Origin: Turritopsis dohrnii | Lineage: Eukaryota; Cnidaria; Hydrozoa; Anthoathecata; Oceaniidae | DNA: 64,000 nt | Assembly (NCBI GenBank): GCA_027922465.2 | Contig: BQMF02000270.1 | Coordinates: forward strand, 62,001-126,000 | Direction of reading: 5' to 3' | Part shown: positions 21,228 to 32,049 of the stretch, piece after piece | How the letters are laid out: every line of letters starts with the position of its first letter | How positions within the stretch are numbered: position 1 is the first letter of the stretch | Made by a program: the position numbers and the translations under genes | The notes under the pieces: model-generated | The model's database searches: none | Seen by the model: the letters and a program-made list of their open reading frames with translations, nothing else | What the model was told of the DNA's origin: nothing

Positions 21228-21633
21228 CTCATAGGCGTTGGATCAGACAAAAACAAGCTCATATTTCATTAGAATAGCAAGCTGTAATACATTAAACAAA
21301 CTGGTAGGTTTGGTAGGAAATAAACTCGGTATAAATTTTAAGTATAAATATTTATAAATATTTTTTGATACTATCTTAAAGAGTGCCTCCGTTTCCATTT
21401 ACCTATTTACAGGCCTTTTTGGAATATAGGTCTTCACATGGAATTCCACACCTTATATGTTTATTGTTAATGACAAGAACGGCAATGATCAATTGATAAT
21501 TGTTACAGTAATAACGCTAAAATGTGACCGGTCATGTGACCTGCTATGACAAAAATGGAGATTATGAAACAGAACATGCTAAAGCTCCTATTCAAGTGAA
21601 ACAGACTAATTAAAAAAACACTATATATATTAC

Positions 21634-21898
21634 CTGGAATTGCTTCACTGTTTTGATAGATAAGATCCAGCACAGAAATCATGACATCTGCAGATTTTCC
21701 AGGTAATTCCACCACTTTGCTCTGACTTTCTATGAAATCAGAGGAAAACATTGTTTTAAACTTTGGTGATAATTGCTTTAACATAAATGAGTGAACGTGA
21801 AGTCTTTTTCCTTCAACAACTAATACGGCGTCACTTCCGTCCCATTCCTCCTCATAACGATCAACAGAAACTTTTGATTTTTTTGGAGCAGATGCCAT
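21634..21898 (-). CDS. BTB/POZ domain protein, exon 1
   Basis: From ATG at 21898 the exon encodes a short N-terminus (MASAPKKSKV) and then a BTB/POZ fold: SDAVLVVEGKRLHVHSFML, LSPKFKTMFSSDFIES and VELPGKSADVM. BTB domains dimerise and often recruit cullin-3 ubiquitin ligases. The exon ends after 88 codons plus one base at CCAG, followed by GTAATA, a good donor. Joining this G to either downstream exon keeps the frame. No MATH or Kelch domain is seen. The frame itself runs on into the intron until 21503, which should not be taken as protein. It is one of two apparent host genes in the window. Confidence 0.85.
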
Positions 21899-23807
21899 TT
21901 AATCTAAATTGATTCAAAATAATGTTTAACAAGATGCCCTTGCAGGCAAATGCATTTCTGCAAAATCAACTGATACTCTTGAAATTTAAAAAAGGTTGAA
22001 TCATTTCCACAATATATGTGTATCAAATTTCTGATCGTGTATATACTCCCAAAAATCTGGAAAAACATAATTGTCTCTATGCAAAACTTAATACCAACAA
22101 GAAACAACTAAGTTGTTAAAAGATTTCCGTAACTTAAGCATGACATGCTTGTAATTTTAATTTGATAAAAGATGTTATTGTGATTACTTTTCATTGTCAA
22201 AAATAAACTTTTTTCTAAGGGATTATACACTTCATTATGTATGCATGCTGCTTTCTCTCTCTCTCTCTCTCAGCCCTGTCTCTGTATATATATATATATG
22301 TAAAGTCCTGTTAAGTACAATAACAAATGTGCAGAGTAAATATATACAATGTAAAATAGATTAATTTACATAAAAATAATAAAAAAAAAAAATCGTCAAG
22401 AACTATTCAATTATAGTCAACAGAAGTAAAATTTCAAATTCACTGGGCAATTACGTAATAACTTTTTGATCATTATGTTCTTCCGTGGAAGTTTTCACAC
22501 AGCCACAGAGGTTTGCTTTGTTTAGAAACAGAATAAGGCAGGATAGGTGTGACCTTTACTCTTGTTGACTTTCCTTAATATACTGCATCGTCATTGTTCA
22601 TTTTGCTTTTAAATGACTTATTCAGCCATGGGCAAAGACGTCACTTATATAATTTTATAATTTTATTTTCTATTACCAGTTATTAAAAATGATCTCATGA
22701 ATTTGGTATGGTCTCGTTAATGTTTATTGTTTTGTAGACTGTAAACCAATCGACATCTCGTAACTGCTTCAAAGTGCATATATCAATTTACTGTTTAAAT
22801 AATGTCTGGATCATACTGATAATACTCTCTTCAAGATTACATCGCTTCTTTTTTCAAAGACTGCACAACATAATTAAAATCAGTATTGGAGGCTTTTGAC
22901 AGATATTTTGTTGTCAGCCAAGCAATACATGCAGCATGTAAGAAGACTGGAAATTCTCTTGTGAAAATATCTTAATCCATGATATCTTCATTCAATATCT
23001 TGTCTTCTCAATTTATATATTTGTTTCATATGTCAATGTATACATTTCATAACCATCGATTAAATACAAATCTTGAGATTCGGCATCAGATAAATGAGTC
23101 TTCATACAGTGTTATATCAATGTTATGATATTCCTTCTTGTTATTATCAACAACTGTATATAAAATTCTCAAAATTCGACTGTAAATCACGTATATTTTG
23201 TTATATAAACGATAGTCCTGTCTCTTTACAAGTCACATGCAGTTCTTTAATTATGAAACGATCTGTACGTAAACTTTTCCAACATTTCCAGATAAAAGTA
23301 CCAAGCACAAAACACCCACAACCCACAAGCACGACCTTCCACGGTTGATGAAAAATAACATGCACCAAAATGACAAAATCAAAACTCAAAATCCGAAATA
23401 TGACGTAATTATTAATCGGGTTTAAGTTATGTATCGCGCTTCAGTATCCGTGGATCATGTGTGTAAGCTCCGCTGGCTTTAACACTAGAAAAACTATTTT
23501 GATTATTCACTATATCTATATGACAGCGCAGAATGAACTCAGTTACGGTTTTCTAAAATGTGAAGGATTAAAAGTAAAAAAATAAAAATAACACATTATT
23601 CATTAAGATGCATTTTTTTCACTAAAGCACTTAGTAGTTTATACATAAATCATGCAGTTTAAGCAAAACCAAGATATATTTTCTTGCTTGAAGACGATGT
23701 CAGGAATGCGCTGACACTTTCTGTGGAACCATGCAAGACATTTATCGCTCTCGGCCATTTGAAAATCAAGAGATTTGTCTTTTGAGGAAAACGAAGCAAC
23801 TTTATTT
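21899..23807. other. Upstream flank of the BTB gene and spacer, no gene
   Basis: The sequence is AT-rich. It holds a CT-dinucleotide run near 22253-22272 and a TA-dinucleotide run near 22287-22300. A 33-base segment at 23343-23375 recurs inverted at 29203-29235. Small open frames on either strand (for example 23094-23348) show no domain and overlap each other. Confidence 0.45.
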
Positions 23808-24227
23808 TTACAGATCTTTTGAAATGGTTAATAGACCTAGTGTTATATTGTTCGACAGGGCTGGGCTAAGGCGCTGGGCGATGGAAAAGGTTGCTACTTT
23901 AAGGCGTTTTTGAGGAATTTTGTAGTTATTCCTTGAATATCTAGTATTATATTTATTTTGGACTCTGGAAAATTGGTTACGGAAAGTTATTGGGGTAAGC
24001 ACGAGCTTACTTTTAAACATGAAAGTTAATACTTGGTATATGTCTAATTTGTAGATACTAAGAATCCCAAGTTTAATAAATAAAGGTTCGGAGTGTGTAA
24101 ATCGATCTACACCGAAAATAATCCTCGAATAATCCTCGAAAACAATCAGGCGTTGCCGTTCTGCTTCTTTTGGCGGCATCACTCTGACAACGCTTAAACT
24201 TTTCATTTCATCTTTTTTCTGACCCAC
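23808..24227 (-). pseudogene. LINE reverse transcriptase C-terminal fragment (CR1/Jockey-like style)
   Basis: The fragment carries phrases characteristic of the post-RT tail of AP-endonuclease-type LINEs: HSEPLFIKLGILSIYKLDIYQ, with LTFMFKSK behind it, then FRNQFSRV and NKYNTRYS. No RT motifs remain, the sequence downstream of the fragment is not obviously a 3' end, and the initial part (about residues 1-30) may belong to something else. It is most simply a 5'-truncated, decayed LINE copy. Family assignment rests on these phrases only. Confidence 0.6.
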
Positions 24228-24337
24228 GCGGCCAGAAAATGCTTTTTTCTTCCGCTAGGAAGATCATAACTCTTGAACGTAGCTTTACTTTTTGCATCTC
24301 TGGTAGGTTCAAGCAAAATGGAATTTTCTTTATTGTT

Positions 24338-24973
24338 TCATGCTTGTTGAAAAGCAATTTTTATGTTGGTCAATGCAGCCAGGGCATCTTCCTTATTTTC
24401 CACGAGAAAAGACAAATTGAGTAGGTCGTTTAACGCTTCTCTGAACGTTGGCCCGATATTACGATTTACGTTCTTCCTCATCGTAAGCTCAGATGAAACA
24501 CCAAAGTCCTCAGATTGAACTTCTTCAACTTCTTGACCTTCAATGCCGTGGTCAGCTGAGGACTCTTCAGGCGCACCGGAAACTTCCGTATCCAAAGTCA
24601 AAAACGGCGACTCTCTTTACAATGATGAAAGCGCGTACCAATTCCACGCTGGAAATTTGGGGGTTTTGCGAAAAACTTGGTTATCACTAAAACCAGAAAA
24701 TTTATCAAAGTTTTCCAAAACCCACATGTCTTCATTTCTTCCACCTACAAAATATTCATGTTGCCAACAATTTGGATTTTGACCACATGAAATTGTTACT
24801 ATTAGTTCGCTTTTAAGTTTTTTTTCCAAAATGTTTCCCACTTCTTCTCCACTAAAACTAGCCGGATACCTATCAAAGCGCTTAACTTCTTCTATTTCTT
24901 CGAGAATTGTCGTCATATTTTTTTTTATTTGTTTTTTTTGTTTTTCACTCATTAAAAAAAATGTTTTTTTCAC
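24338..24973 (-). pseudogene. Unrecognised broken ORF (about 210 codons with one in-frame stop)
   Basis: Two adjacent minus-strand frames, 24973-24617 and 24601-24338, are in the same phase and separated only by a TAA and a few codons (SSL, stop, RESPFLTLD). Read through, they give a basic helical N-terminus (SEKQKKQIKKNMTTILEEIEEV), a middle with CGQNPNCWQHEYFVGG and NEDMWVLENFDKFSGFS, and an acidic, then helical, C-terminus (FREALNDLLNLSFL). The composition looks coding rather than random. I do not recognise the family. It sits beside the LINE fragment and could be part of another mobile element. Confidence 0.4.
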
Positions 24974-25014
24974 GCCATGTGCTCGTACGTTAAGAACGCT
25001 CGCACGTTAACTTA

Positions 25015-25480
25015 AAGAACGCACATAAAAAAAAAAAAAACGCACAAAAAAAAAAAAAAACGCACAAAAAAAAACGCACATACATATGAACTTATAAAAG
25101 ACTCGCTGAGATGATATGCGAAAAGAGAAACACCTCGTTTGCAACTACAACCACTTATATCAAAACAAAATTGTCTTTTGCCTTGTTAAGGTCTACGTTA
25201 TTGTGTCTAAGAGGCTCCAGATCATACCATAACTGTCACCGGACAAGATATGAATGACATGGATCTCTCAAACACAGTCAGTATTGTTAGAGATTAGAAT
25301 GTTATGCTTGGTTTTTTCATGGGTTTTATAAATTTTATAAAAGTTTTATATATTTATTGTATCTTTATGTCAAATATAAGTTGTAAATCAAGCCAAAAAA
25401 AAAAAACAAACAATAACAAAACGTAAAAAAAAAACAGAAAAAAAAACAAAAAAAAAACATACATATGAACTTGAGGTATG
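25015..25480. repeat. A-rich interspersed runs flanking the ISL2EU left end
   Basis: Runs of 9-14 A separated by CGCAC (25024-25075) and further A-runs with C or G interruptions (25396-25460) lie here. The phrase ACATACATATGAACTT occurs in both blocks (about 25077 and 25457), suggesting a local duplication. No coding content was found between them. Confidence 0.55.
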
Positions 25481-25752
25481 AATACACCTTTCCCGAGATT
25501 ATTTTCCGTAGCATGAAAACGAGGTTGGATGTACTTAAAAATGTAAACAAACGAAGAAAACTCAACGTTTATGTCAAATTTAATCAGAAGAACAGTTGTA
25601 TCATCTCATTAGTCAAGGATTACAGCAGGTTATTCAGAAAGTTAGTAAAGAAATGTGATAACCTATTGTTGACACACTGAATAAAAATATAAAAAACAGT
25701 TTTTTTGAATAAAATGTGTTGTTGTGTGTGAGAGCAAATATTATTTTAAAAA

Positions 25753-27297
25753 ATGGAAGATAAAAAGGATAAAGAAGAGCAGTATTCTGGTTCATCCAGA
25801 GTAAGACCTTCAAAAGCTGGTGTAGGTGGGAAAGGTATCGAGTGTTGCATTCCAGAATGCAAAAGCAGATTTTACAACAGAAACATGGAGAAAACTGGTA
25901 TCAGCTTTTTTAAATTTCCAAAGGATGGCAAAATGAGAAACTTATGGAAACGTCGCATTAGCCTTTATAGGAGAAAAGGTGCTGGCGATAATTTTAAAAT
26001 CAAACCAAATACCGTTGTTTGTGAATTTCATTTTGAAGCTAAAGACATCAGAGTGACGCTTGGAAGAGGTATAAAAAAATTGAATCTTGACGCTATACCT
26101 TCAATATTTTCGTGGAAGAGAAAAGCTGAGCCTTTGAAAAGAAAATCACCAAAAAAACGTAAATTACAAGATTCAACACTGTCATGTCCCCTACAAGAAT
26201 CATCGTCAGATACAGATGAAAGGGATAGAGAAATCGACGAATTAAAAAAGCAAATTAATGATCTGCAGTCACAAAATATATTTCTGTCAGAAGAAAATAC
26301 AAAATTAAAAAATGTGATAAAAAAGAACTCGTACAGATATGAAAATGTTGCTGAAGATTCTACTCTTTTTAAATCCGAAACTGGATTGGAGAGAGATGCA
26401 TTTGAAGAATTATCTCAGTTGCTTAATCTAAATGAAAATTGCTCTAACATAAAATACTATGAATCAAAATTAAAGGCTGACATAATCACTTCTCCTTACC
26501 AGGACAAACAGGGACCAAAAGTTAAATTGGGACCAAAAGATCAACTGTTTTTGTTTTTGTCATGGCTTAAAGGTGGTTTCAGTATGAGGCATACTGCTTG
26601 GCTCTTCAACATTTCTAAGTCAACTGTGTCTAGATACATTATTACAATGGTTAACCTACTGTATTTCACACTTGGATCAATACCAATATGGCCTTCTAAA
26701 GCTCAAGTTGAAGAAACAATGCCAAAATCATTTAAAGATACCTATCCCACCACACGTTGTATAATTGATTGCACAGAGTTATTCTGCCAAAAGCCTTCTT
26801 CCTTGTCCACCCAAAGTCATATGTATTCCTACTACAAAAGTCATGTCACGTATAAAGGTTTGCTTGGGATAGCACCTTCAGGAGCTATAACTTTTATCAG
26901 CCAATTATATGAGGGTTCTATTTCCGATAAAGAGATAGTAAACCGTTCAGGATTGATCAACAAGCAGTTATGGGAAGAAAATGACAGCATAATGGCTGAC
27001 AGAGGGTTTACAATAACTGACTTATTGAAACCACTTAAAGTTAAACTCAACATCCCATCTTTTTTACATGGACGTGAACAATTAACAGAAGAAGAAGTAA
27101 CACAAAGTCAGACTATAGCTTCAGTACGTATACATGTTGAGCGAGCAATACAACGAGTTAAAAAGTTTAAACAAATTCGAAATGAGATACCCTTAACGTT
27201 ACATGGATCGATTAATCAAATATGGACTGTCTCTTGTCTACTATGTAACCTGATGTCTCCACTCATACAAAATGATACTGAAGCAGAGACTGATTGA
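25753..27297 (+). CDS. ISL2EU THAP-domain DDE transposase, copy 1 (514 aa)
   Basis: The protein catalyses DNA cutting and joining at the element's TIRs. Residues 30-119 form a THAP zinc finger (C32, C36, C90, H93, ending AIPSIF) that should bind the TIR. A basic patch (KRKSPKKRK, about 129-137) may act as a nuclear signal. Residues 155-192 look like a coiled coil. A helix-turn-helix (SMRHTAWLFNISKSTVSRY) precedes an RNase H-like DDE_Tnp_4 core with D339 (CIIDCTELF), D416 (SIMADRGFT) and E463 (HVERAIQR). All three acids are present and the frame is open. The start at MEDKKDKEE is the first Met of the frame. The gene is convergent with the nuclease gene that ends 155 bases away. Confidence 0.9.
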   Translation: MEDKKDKEEQYSGSSRVRPSKAGVGGKGIECCIPECKSRFYNRNMEKTGISFFKFPKDGKMRNLWKRRISLYRRKGAGDNFKIKPNTVVCEFHFEAKDIRVTLGRGIKKLNLDAIPSIFSWKRKAEPLKRKSPKKRKLQDSTLSCPLQESSSDTDERDREIDELKKQINDLQSQNIFLSEENTKLKNVIKKNSYRYENVAEDSTLFKSETGLERDAFEELSQLLNLNENCSNIKYYESKLKADIITSPYQDKQGPKVKLGPKDQLFLFLSWLKGGFSMRHTAWLFNISKSTVSRYIITMVNLLYFTLGSIPIWPSKAQVEETMPKSFKDTYPTTRCIIDCTELFCQKPSSLSTQSHMYSYYKSHVTYKGLLGIAPSGAITFISQLYEGSISDKEIVNRSGLINKQLWEENDSIMADRGFTITDLLKPLKVKLNIPSFLHGREQLTEEEVTQSQTIASVRIHVERAIQRVKKFKQIRNEIPLTLHGSINQIWTVSCLLCNLMSPLIQNDTEAETD

Positions 27298-27451
27298 CAC
27301 ACACAAATCATTATATATATCCAAGTATATTCTAGTTGAGTTGGAAAAATTTAATCAGGCAAAAAAGCACTGCACAATTTTTGAAGCATACAAAAACACT
27401 CATATTTAATCTATATATTGTGCAAAGTGTGATATTACCTGATTATATTTT

Positions 27452-29104
27452 TCACTTTGTATATTCTTTTAATAGAAAGTTCTTATAGAAACTGTTAAGT
27501 TTCTTAATAAGTTCTTTAAAGTAAGGTTCATCAAAGCGTGTTTTAACAATAAGTAAGCCTTTGAACGTATAAACTATGAAATAAGAAAATGGAACCTGAG
27601 CTAAACCCATGGCCATTTGAACTTGACAATAATAACCAAAAGGATGATTTTTTTTCAGAAACAGTTCTCCATCTTTTTCTCCGACATAAAAGTTTTTGTC
27701 ATGGAGTAGTTCTTCAGGATTGACATTTTGTTTTGTTTTAGGGCATTTTATTTCAATAAGTCCCGGTGATTGCTCATTTGTGTCAATTACTAAACCATCA
27801 GGACTTGCACCCAACCAAAATAAATTTGGCTGAACCACTATACCAGTTTCACGAATAACTACATCACGTTTCAAAACATACTTCATGTAGTGATAAAATC
27901 TATCCCTCGCAACAGATTCGTACGTATTGCCATGTTTTAATGCATCTTTGACTACCTTTGGTAAATTTTCTTCTTTCTTTGGATTGATAAATACACCAAC
28001 CAATGATTCAAAATTTTTTTTCCGAATAAATATTTTATGAGCATTACTCGATGTTATGCGAACTTTCCTTTCTTCAATCCAACTTTTATTTGTCGCTTGT
28101 CCTACAGTGTCCTGTTCAATTTCCTGAGATTTTTCCAAAGTCTCAGGAAAAATTTTATCAAAGAAACAAAGTTCAGCATAAGTTACCTTTCCCCAATTTG
28201 TAGGAATACAATCATCATTAATAGGTATTGCAGCTGTTGGTAGTAATACTTGTTGAGGATGTTGGAATTCCTGACATCCCATGGTGTTATTGTCAATATT
28301 TGAAAGTATTGTAAAATTGTTTTCAAAAACACTTAACTGGTAGGATAAGGGTGATCCAACAGTGAAATCACCATACTTTGTAGATGTTTTAGGCAATGAA
28401 AGATCAACAACGTGTCCAAAACCAATTCTCTTGTCTTTTGATCTCAAATTATAGTTCATTATCTCAATTCTTTCACTGAGTTTGTCACTATCAGGGTTAA
28501 TGCGTGGGTTATATAATGTACAACCAACACCTTTCCCTTGCTTCTTTTGCACAGAAATATTCATTACTGCCTCAGGTTTTTTTGATGTCTCAACTGGCAC
28601 ACCCCATTGCCTTGACCTGCTTGTGCATGCTACTTCCTCTGGCACTACTGTTAACTGATGCAGTGAGTAGTCAGCAAGTTCAAAGAGGAGGGCCATTACA
28701 TGATTGCAGTATCCAGATTGGCCTGCAGGACAGTTGCAATTTCCTTTTATAACCTCTCCTGTAACACAGCTAATGCTGACAACCATGTTTCTAAGTTCCT
28801 TTTTCATACTTGCTTTGCAAGACCCTTTCACCAGAAATTCATTTTGGAAAGTTTTTGTGTAAATCGAATCACTTGATAGGTATCTCTCTTCTTGAAACTT
28901 TCGTCCCCTGTCTGTTGTTTTCATTATACTTCTACCTTGTTTTCCACATTTCATCCGATGCTTTTCAATTTCTTTTATAGTAAACAAAGGCAAATGTTTT
29001 AAATCTTTACTCCATTCTACTTCATGTTCAATTACTACGTCTATCTTTGCTTCAATATCGTGTAATAAAAGAGAAATATCAGACAAACTTCCTTCCGCAG
29101 CCAT
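27452..29104 (-). CDS. ISL2EU SWIM zinc finger / YqaJ-type nuclease, copy 1 (550 aa)
   Basis: I start the gene at ATG 29104 (MAAEGSLSD) although the frame is open to 29254, because the copy-2 protein begins at the matching place and both are then exactly 550 residues; the upstream codons run through the TIR. A SWIM zinc finger sits at C123, C125, C133, H135. The C-terminal half is a YqaJ/lambda-exonuclease-like PD-(D/E)XK fold: E396 (NTYESVAR), D436 (GASPDGLV), E451-x-K453 (IEIKCP) and Q494 (YYCQVQ). Proteins of this fold resect or cut DNA. Its role in transposition is unproven; host-break processing or viral-style recombination are possibilities. All key residues are present. Confidence 0.88.
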   Translation of the reverse strand: MAAEGSLSDISLLLHDIEAKIDVVIEHEVEWSKDLKHLPLFTIKEIEKHRMKCGKQGRSIMKTTDRGRKFQEERYLSSDSIYTKTFQNEFLVKGSCKASMKKELRNMVVSISCVTGEVIKGNCNCPAGQSGYCNHVMALLFELADYSLHQLTVVPEEVACTSRSRQWGVPVETSKKPEAVMNISVQKKQGKGVGCTLYNPRINPDSDKLSERIEIMNYNLRSKDKRIGFGHVVDLSLPKTSTKYGDFTVGSPLSYQLSVFENNFTILSNIDNNTMGCQEFQHPQQVLLPTAAIPINDDCIPTNWGKVTYAELCFFDKIFPETLEKSQEIEQDTVGQATNKSWIEERKVRITSSNAHKIFIRKKNFESLVGVFINPKKEENLPKVVKDALKHGNTYESVARDRFYHYMKYVLKRDVVIRETGIVVQPNLFWLGASPDGLVIDTNEQSPGLIEIKCPKTKQNVNPEELLHDKNFYVGEKDGELFLKKNHPFGYYCQVQMAMGLAQVPFSYFIVYTFKGLLIVKTRFDEPYFKELIKKLNSFYKNFLLKEYTK

Positions 29105-31115
29105 GATAAATTTTATTATCAGTACATCCAACCTCGTTTTCATGTTACAGAAAATAATCTCGGGAAAGGTGTATTTGATTATCGGAAAATTAGAATCTGT
29201 GCTGTCATTTTGGTGCATGTTATTTTTCATCAACCACCTTCCACGCGCCACCATATTGTTTTTACATGCTTTCGGTTCAGCTTTAGCCTGTCAACATTTT
29301 ACATATCACAACAGCGGAGATATGAAAATCACAGGCTAGAGCATTACCCAGATAGATAGATAGAGAAATAGATACGCCGCCGAAATGAATAAGATTATCC
29401 ATTCCATGGAAATCTTAATAAACACCAATAAACTTGATTATATCTGAATGACGGAACGTTCTTTATTTTGTTGGTACACAATGATATTAAGGATACAGTG
29501 ATCCATACAGATAAGACAAAAGTTTGCATGAAATTCAATCTAAATGTTATGAATTTATGAATTCAATATACCTAGTCAATCAGAATTCCTAAATCACAAG
29601 CAAAAAAAGGGAAAACATAGATTTTGATCATGCAAAATACATCCAAATATACATGCAAAACCAATATACATAACTGAAAACAGAAATTTGTGCTTTAGTT
29701 TGATCAACAATATGTCATTGCTATGTTTTTCATTTATAAACATGCATTAGATGAAAAGATTATTGCGCCCGCAGCGAGCGTAAGCATAGTAGTTTCACGA
29801 GATAGGCGAATGTCAATTTCCGATTTTGTTCTTCATCTTCATCATTATCATCCTCCAACTTTTCGTGTTGACGTTACACGGTGGTATGTAATTATTAGCT
29901 GACTTTTTTTCCCGTTTCAAAGCATGGTACTGCAAGTGGGAGACAGAATGTTTGTTCGTATCTCTTTCCTAATTTATTATTATATTATACTATGTTATTT
30001 AGGAAGTTCGTATGCTAACAAGCTTAGACATTTTTCATATTAATTTTGTGTTGTTTTAGTGAAATGAACGATAAAGATTTTGAAGCACCAGCTTGAAATC
30101 TGAAATTTTGCCAACCAAACATTTTATTTTTGTATATGCTTCAACTCTAAATCTTTCATTCAATAAATTTTATTTAATGCACTGATTATTGGCGGATCTT
30201 GCCTTAAAAAGATTTAAATTGAATTTCTGTGTATGCAAGAACGCCATATTTACAAATTGTCGTTCTTTGTGTTGTTCTTCTTTAACTGTCCTCCAAACCT
30301 AGTGTGATCATGATCAATATAAAACCTTTCTATATTTTTTTCTTGCTTTTTTATGTAAACTTTGGCTATTTTTTGTTTTGAATCAAAGTTTGAAACAGAG
30401 ATTTCTAATAGATTTTTTTGAAAAAGTTTGTTTTTTTTCTTTTGGCTTTTACAGAATTTCTTTAGCAAATCTTATTTTGATTATAAAATACGCATCCATG
30501 GTTTCAGTTCACACATTTCTTTTGTTTGTAGCAAATAATTTCTGATATTACTTGTTAAGCCAATTTACACTTTTTGAAAGGTATATTAGCATCAGTGTGA
30601 CTTAGACCCAAGAGATAACAAAAAGTAACAAAGTTTTGTGCAGATTTGCATCTGTTTAAGTTTAGATCTATTTGGTTTGCATATTCCAAGTTGGTTTGAA
30701 ATACCGCCACTGCTACACTATGCCACGTGGTTACACTACTGATTAAACTATTTGTTGTATTGTAAATAATTGTAAATAATTTGTTCTCTATGTTTTTTCG
30801 CTATTCTTGTTTTTGTTAGATTTTTAGTTCAATATTAAGGGCAGAATAAGCATAAGGTATTTATCTCTTGAGATACCTTGTATTTATTCGAGCGGCTAAG
30901 TTACCCTTACTAAGCTGATCACAAGGCTTAGGTTTGCCAAGTTTATTTGTTGTTCTCGTATACCGTTCGTTTTCCTATGTTACCATGGTCACGTATTATC
31001 TGTTACTGTAATTATATACTCGTTAGTCTTGTGTTGTCATTAGTTACCTTTGTTCATGTATATAAAAGATTAATAAAAAAAATGTAAGTAAACTTGTATG
31101 AATAAAACTGTATCA

Positions 31116-31158
31116 TAGCTTGATAATGCCTAGCAGTGGCTAGAGCGAAATATCGCTA
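31116..31158 (+). other. Degenerate hammerhead-ribozyme-like motif (retroelement end)
   Basis: The order of parts is that of the short-stem-III hammerheads known from Penelope-like elements. TAGC and GCTA can form stem I. A TTGATAA core replaces the consensus CTGANGA, with two changes. A stem II is built from GCCTAG and CTAGAGC with one bulge. GAAA follows, then TA and TC before the GCTA. Core changes should block cleavage, so it is a decayed copy. Confidence 0.5.
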
Positions 31159-32049
31159 GTAATATAAAATCAAAATGAGAAATCTTCTCGTATTTATATT
31201 TTGCATTAAATTATGTGCCCACACCAACCTATATGTATTGTAAAACTTTTTAACTATTGTTTCTTGTAATTGGAAAAGTTATCCTAAAGAAAGTTTAACT
31301 CAATTCTAATGTAAGTGAAAAACCGTAAAGACCATCTGTCAAGTAGTTTTCAAATCTGATCTCCCATTTCGAAATGATCATGCTCACAATTCTTCTTGTT
31401 TTTATTGTGTTTATACAAAGTTATCAAAAGTTTAAATGTATATATTTGTTACTGTGAAAAGTTTCATTCATCTTAATTTTTTGATCTCCCTTCACCCTTG
31501 TTCTTTCAAAACAATAAAAATGACGTCATAAAACATTGCTTGTTCTTTAAATGACCGTTGGCCGATTAAATAGTTTTCAATTATTGAGTTTGCCCTAAAG
31601 TTCAATTGATGCCATCATGTCAACTCTTTGAATGAAGGGTGTTATTTTATGCCTGTTTCGATGCATTAAATGTTACAAATTAAATGTTAAATGCTACTCG
31701 TCTCGTGATCATAATGCGAGACAGTTCTAAAACGATTTTGAGTGAGTGTTGAGCAGATTTGAGGCTTCCTAAAGGCTTTCGAAATATTTAATCATGTAAG
31801 TATATATACCACAATAAACCAAAACATTTGTTTTCGAACAAAATTTATTTTTATTTCCGTTGTATAGCTTGCATTGTATAACTTGCTGTGTATACAAATT
31901 GGAATGCTTGAGTGCGGGGGCATTTTTTAGCTTAAGCTACATGCTAGTATTAATTGTACAAATTGGTTACATTCAATGGTTTTATATTTTTGTTGCACGA
32001 AGAGAATAAAAGAATTTTAATTATTTTTATTTTTTAATCTGTATATGTG

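Larger units (their letters stand above)
25481..29175 (+). mobile_element. ISL2EU-type DNA transposon, copy 1 (complete, 3695 bp)
   Basis: The element has 55-bp terminal inverted repeats (25481-25535 and 29121-29175; 53 of 55 positions match) beginning AATACACCTTTCCCGAGATT. Between them lie two long, uninterrupted, convergent genes: a THAP-DDE transposase (plus) and a SWIM/YqaJ nuclease-like protein (minus). That pairing is the signature of the ISL2EU group. Both frames are intact and the TIRs are nearly identical, so the copy may be recent and possibly active. TG stands outside both ends, which could be a 2-bp target duplication, but copy 2 does not confirm it. Confidence 0.88.

Noticed and set aside
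25465..25680. Short plus-strand protein at the ISL2EU left end
   Set aside because: It reads through the TIR, and the same TIR read in the other orientation gives an N-terminal extension of the nuclease frame; neither is likely translated.
29105..29254. Fifty-residue N-terminal extension of the YqaJ-type protein of copy 1
   Set aside because: It spans the TIR and the flank outside the transposon, and copy 2 starts at the Met equivalent to 29104.
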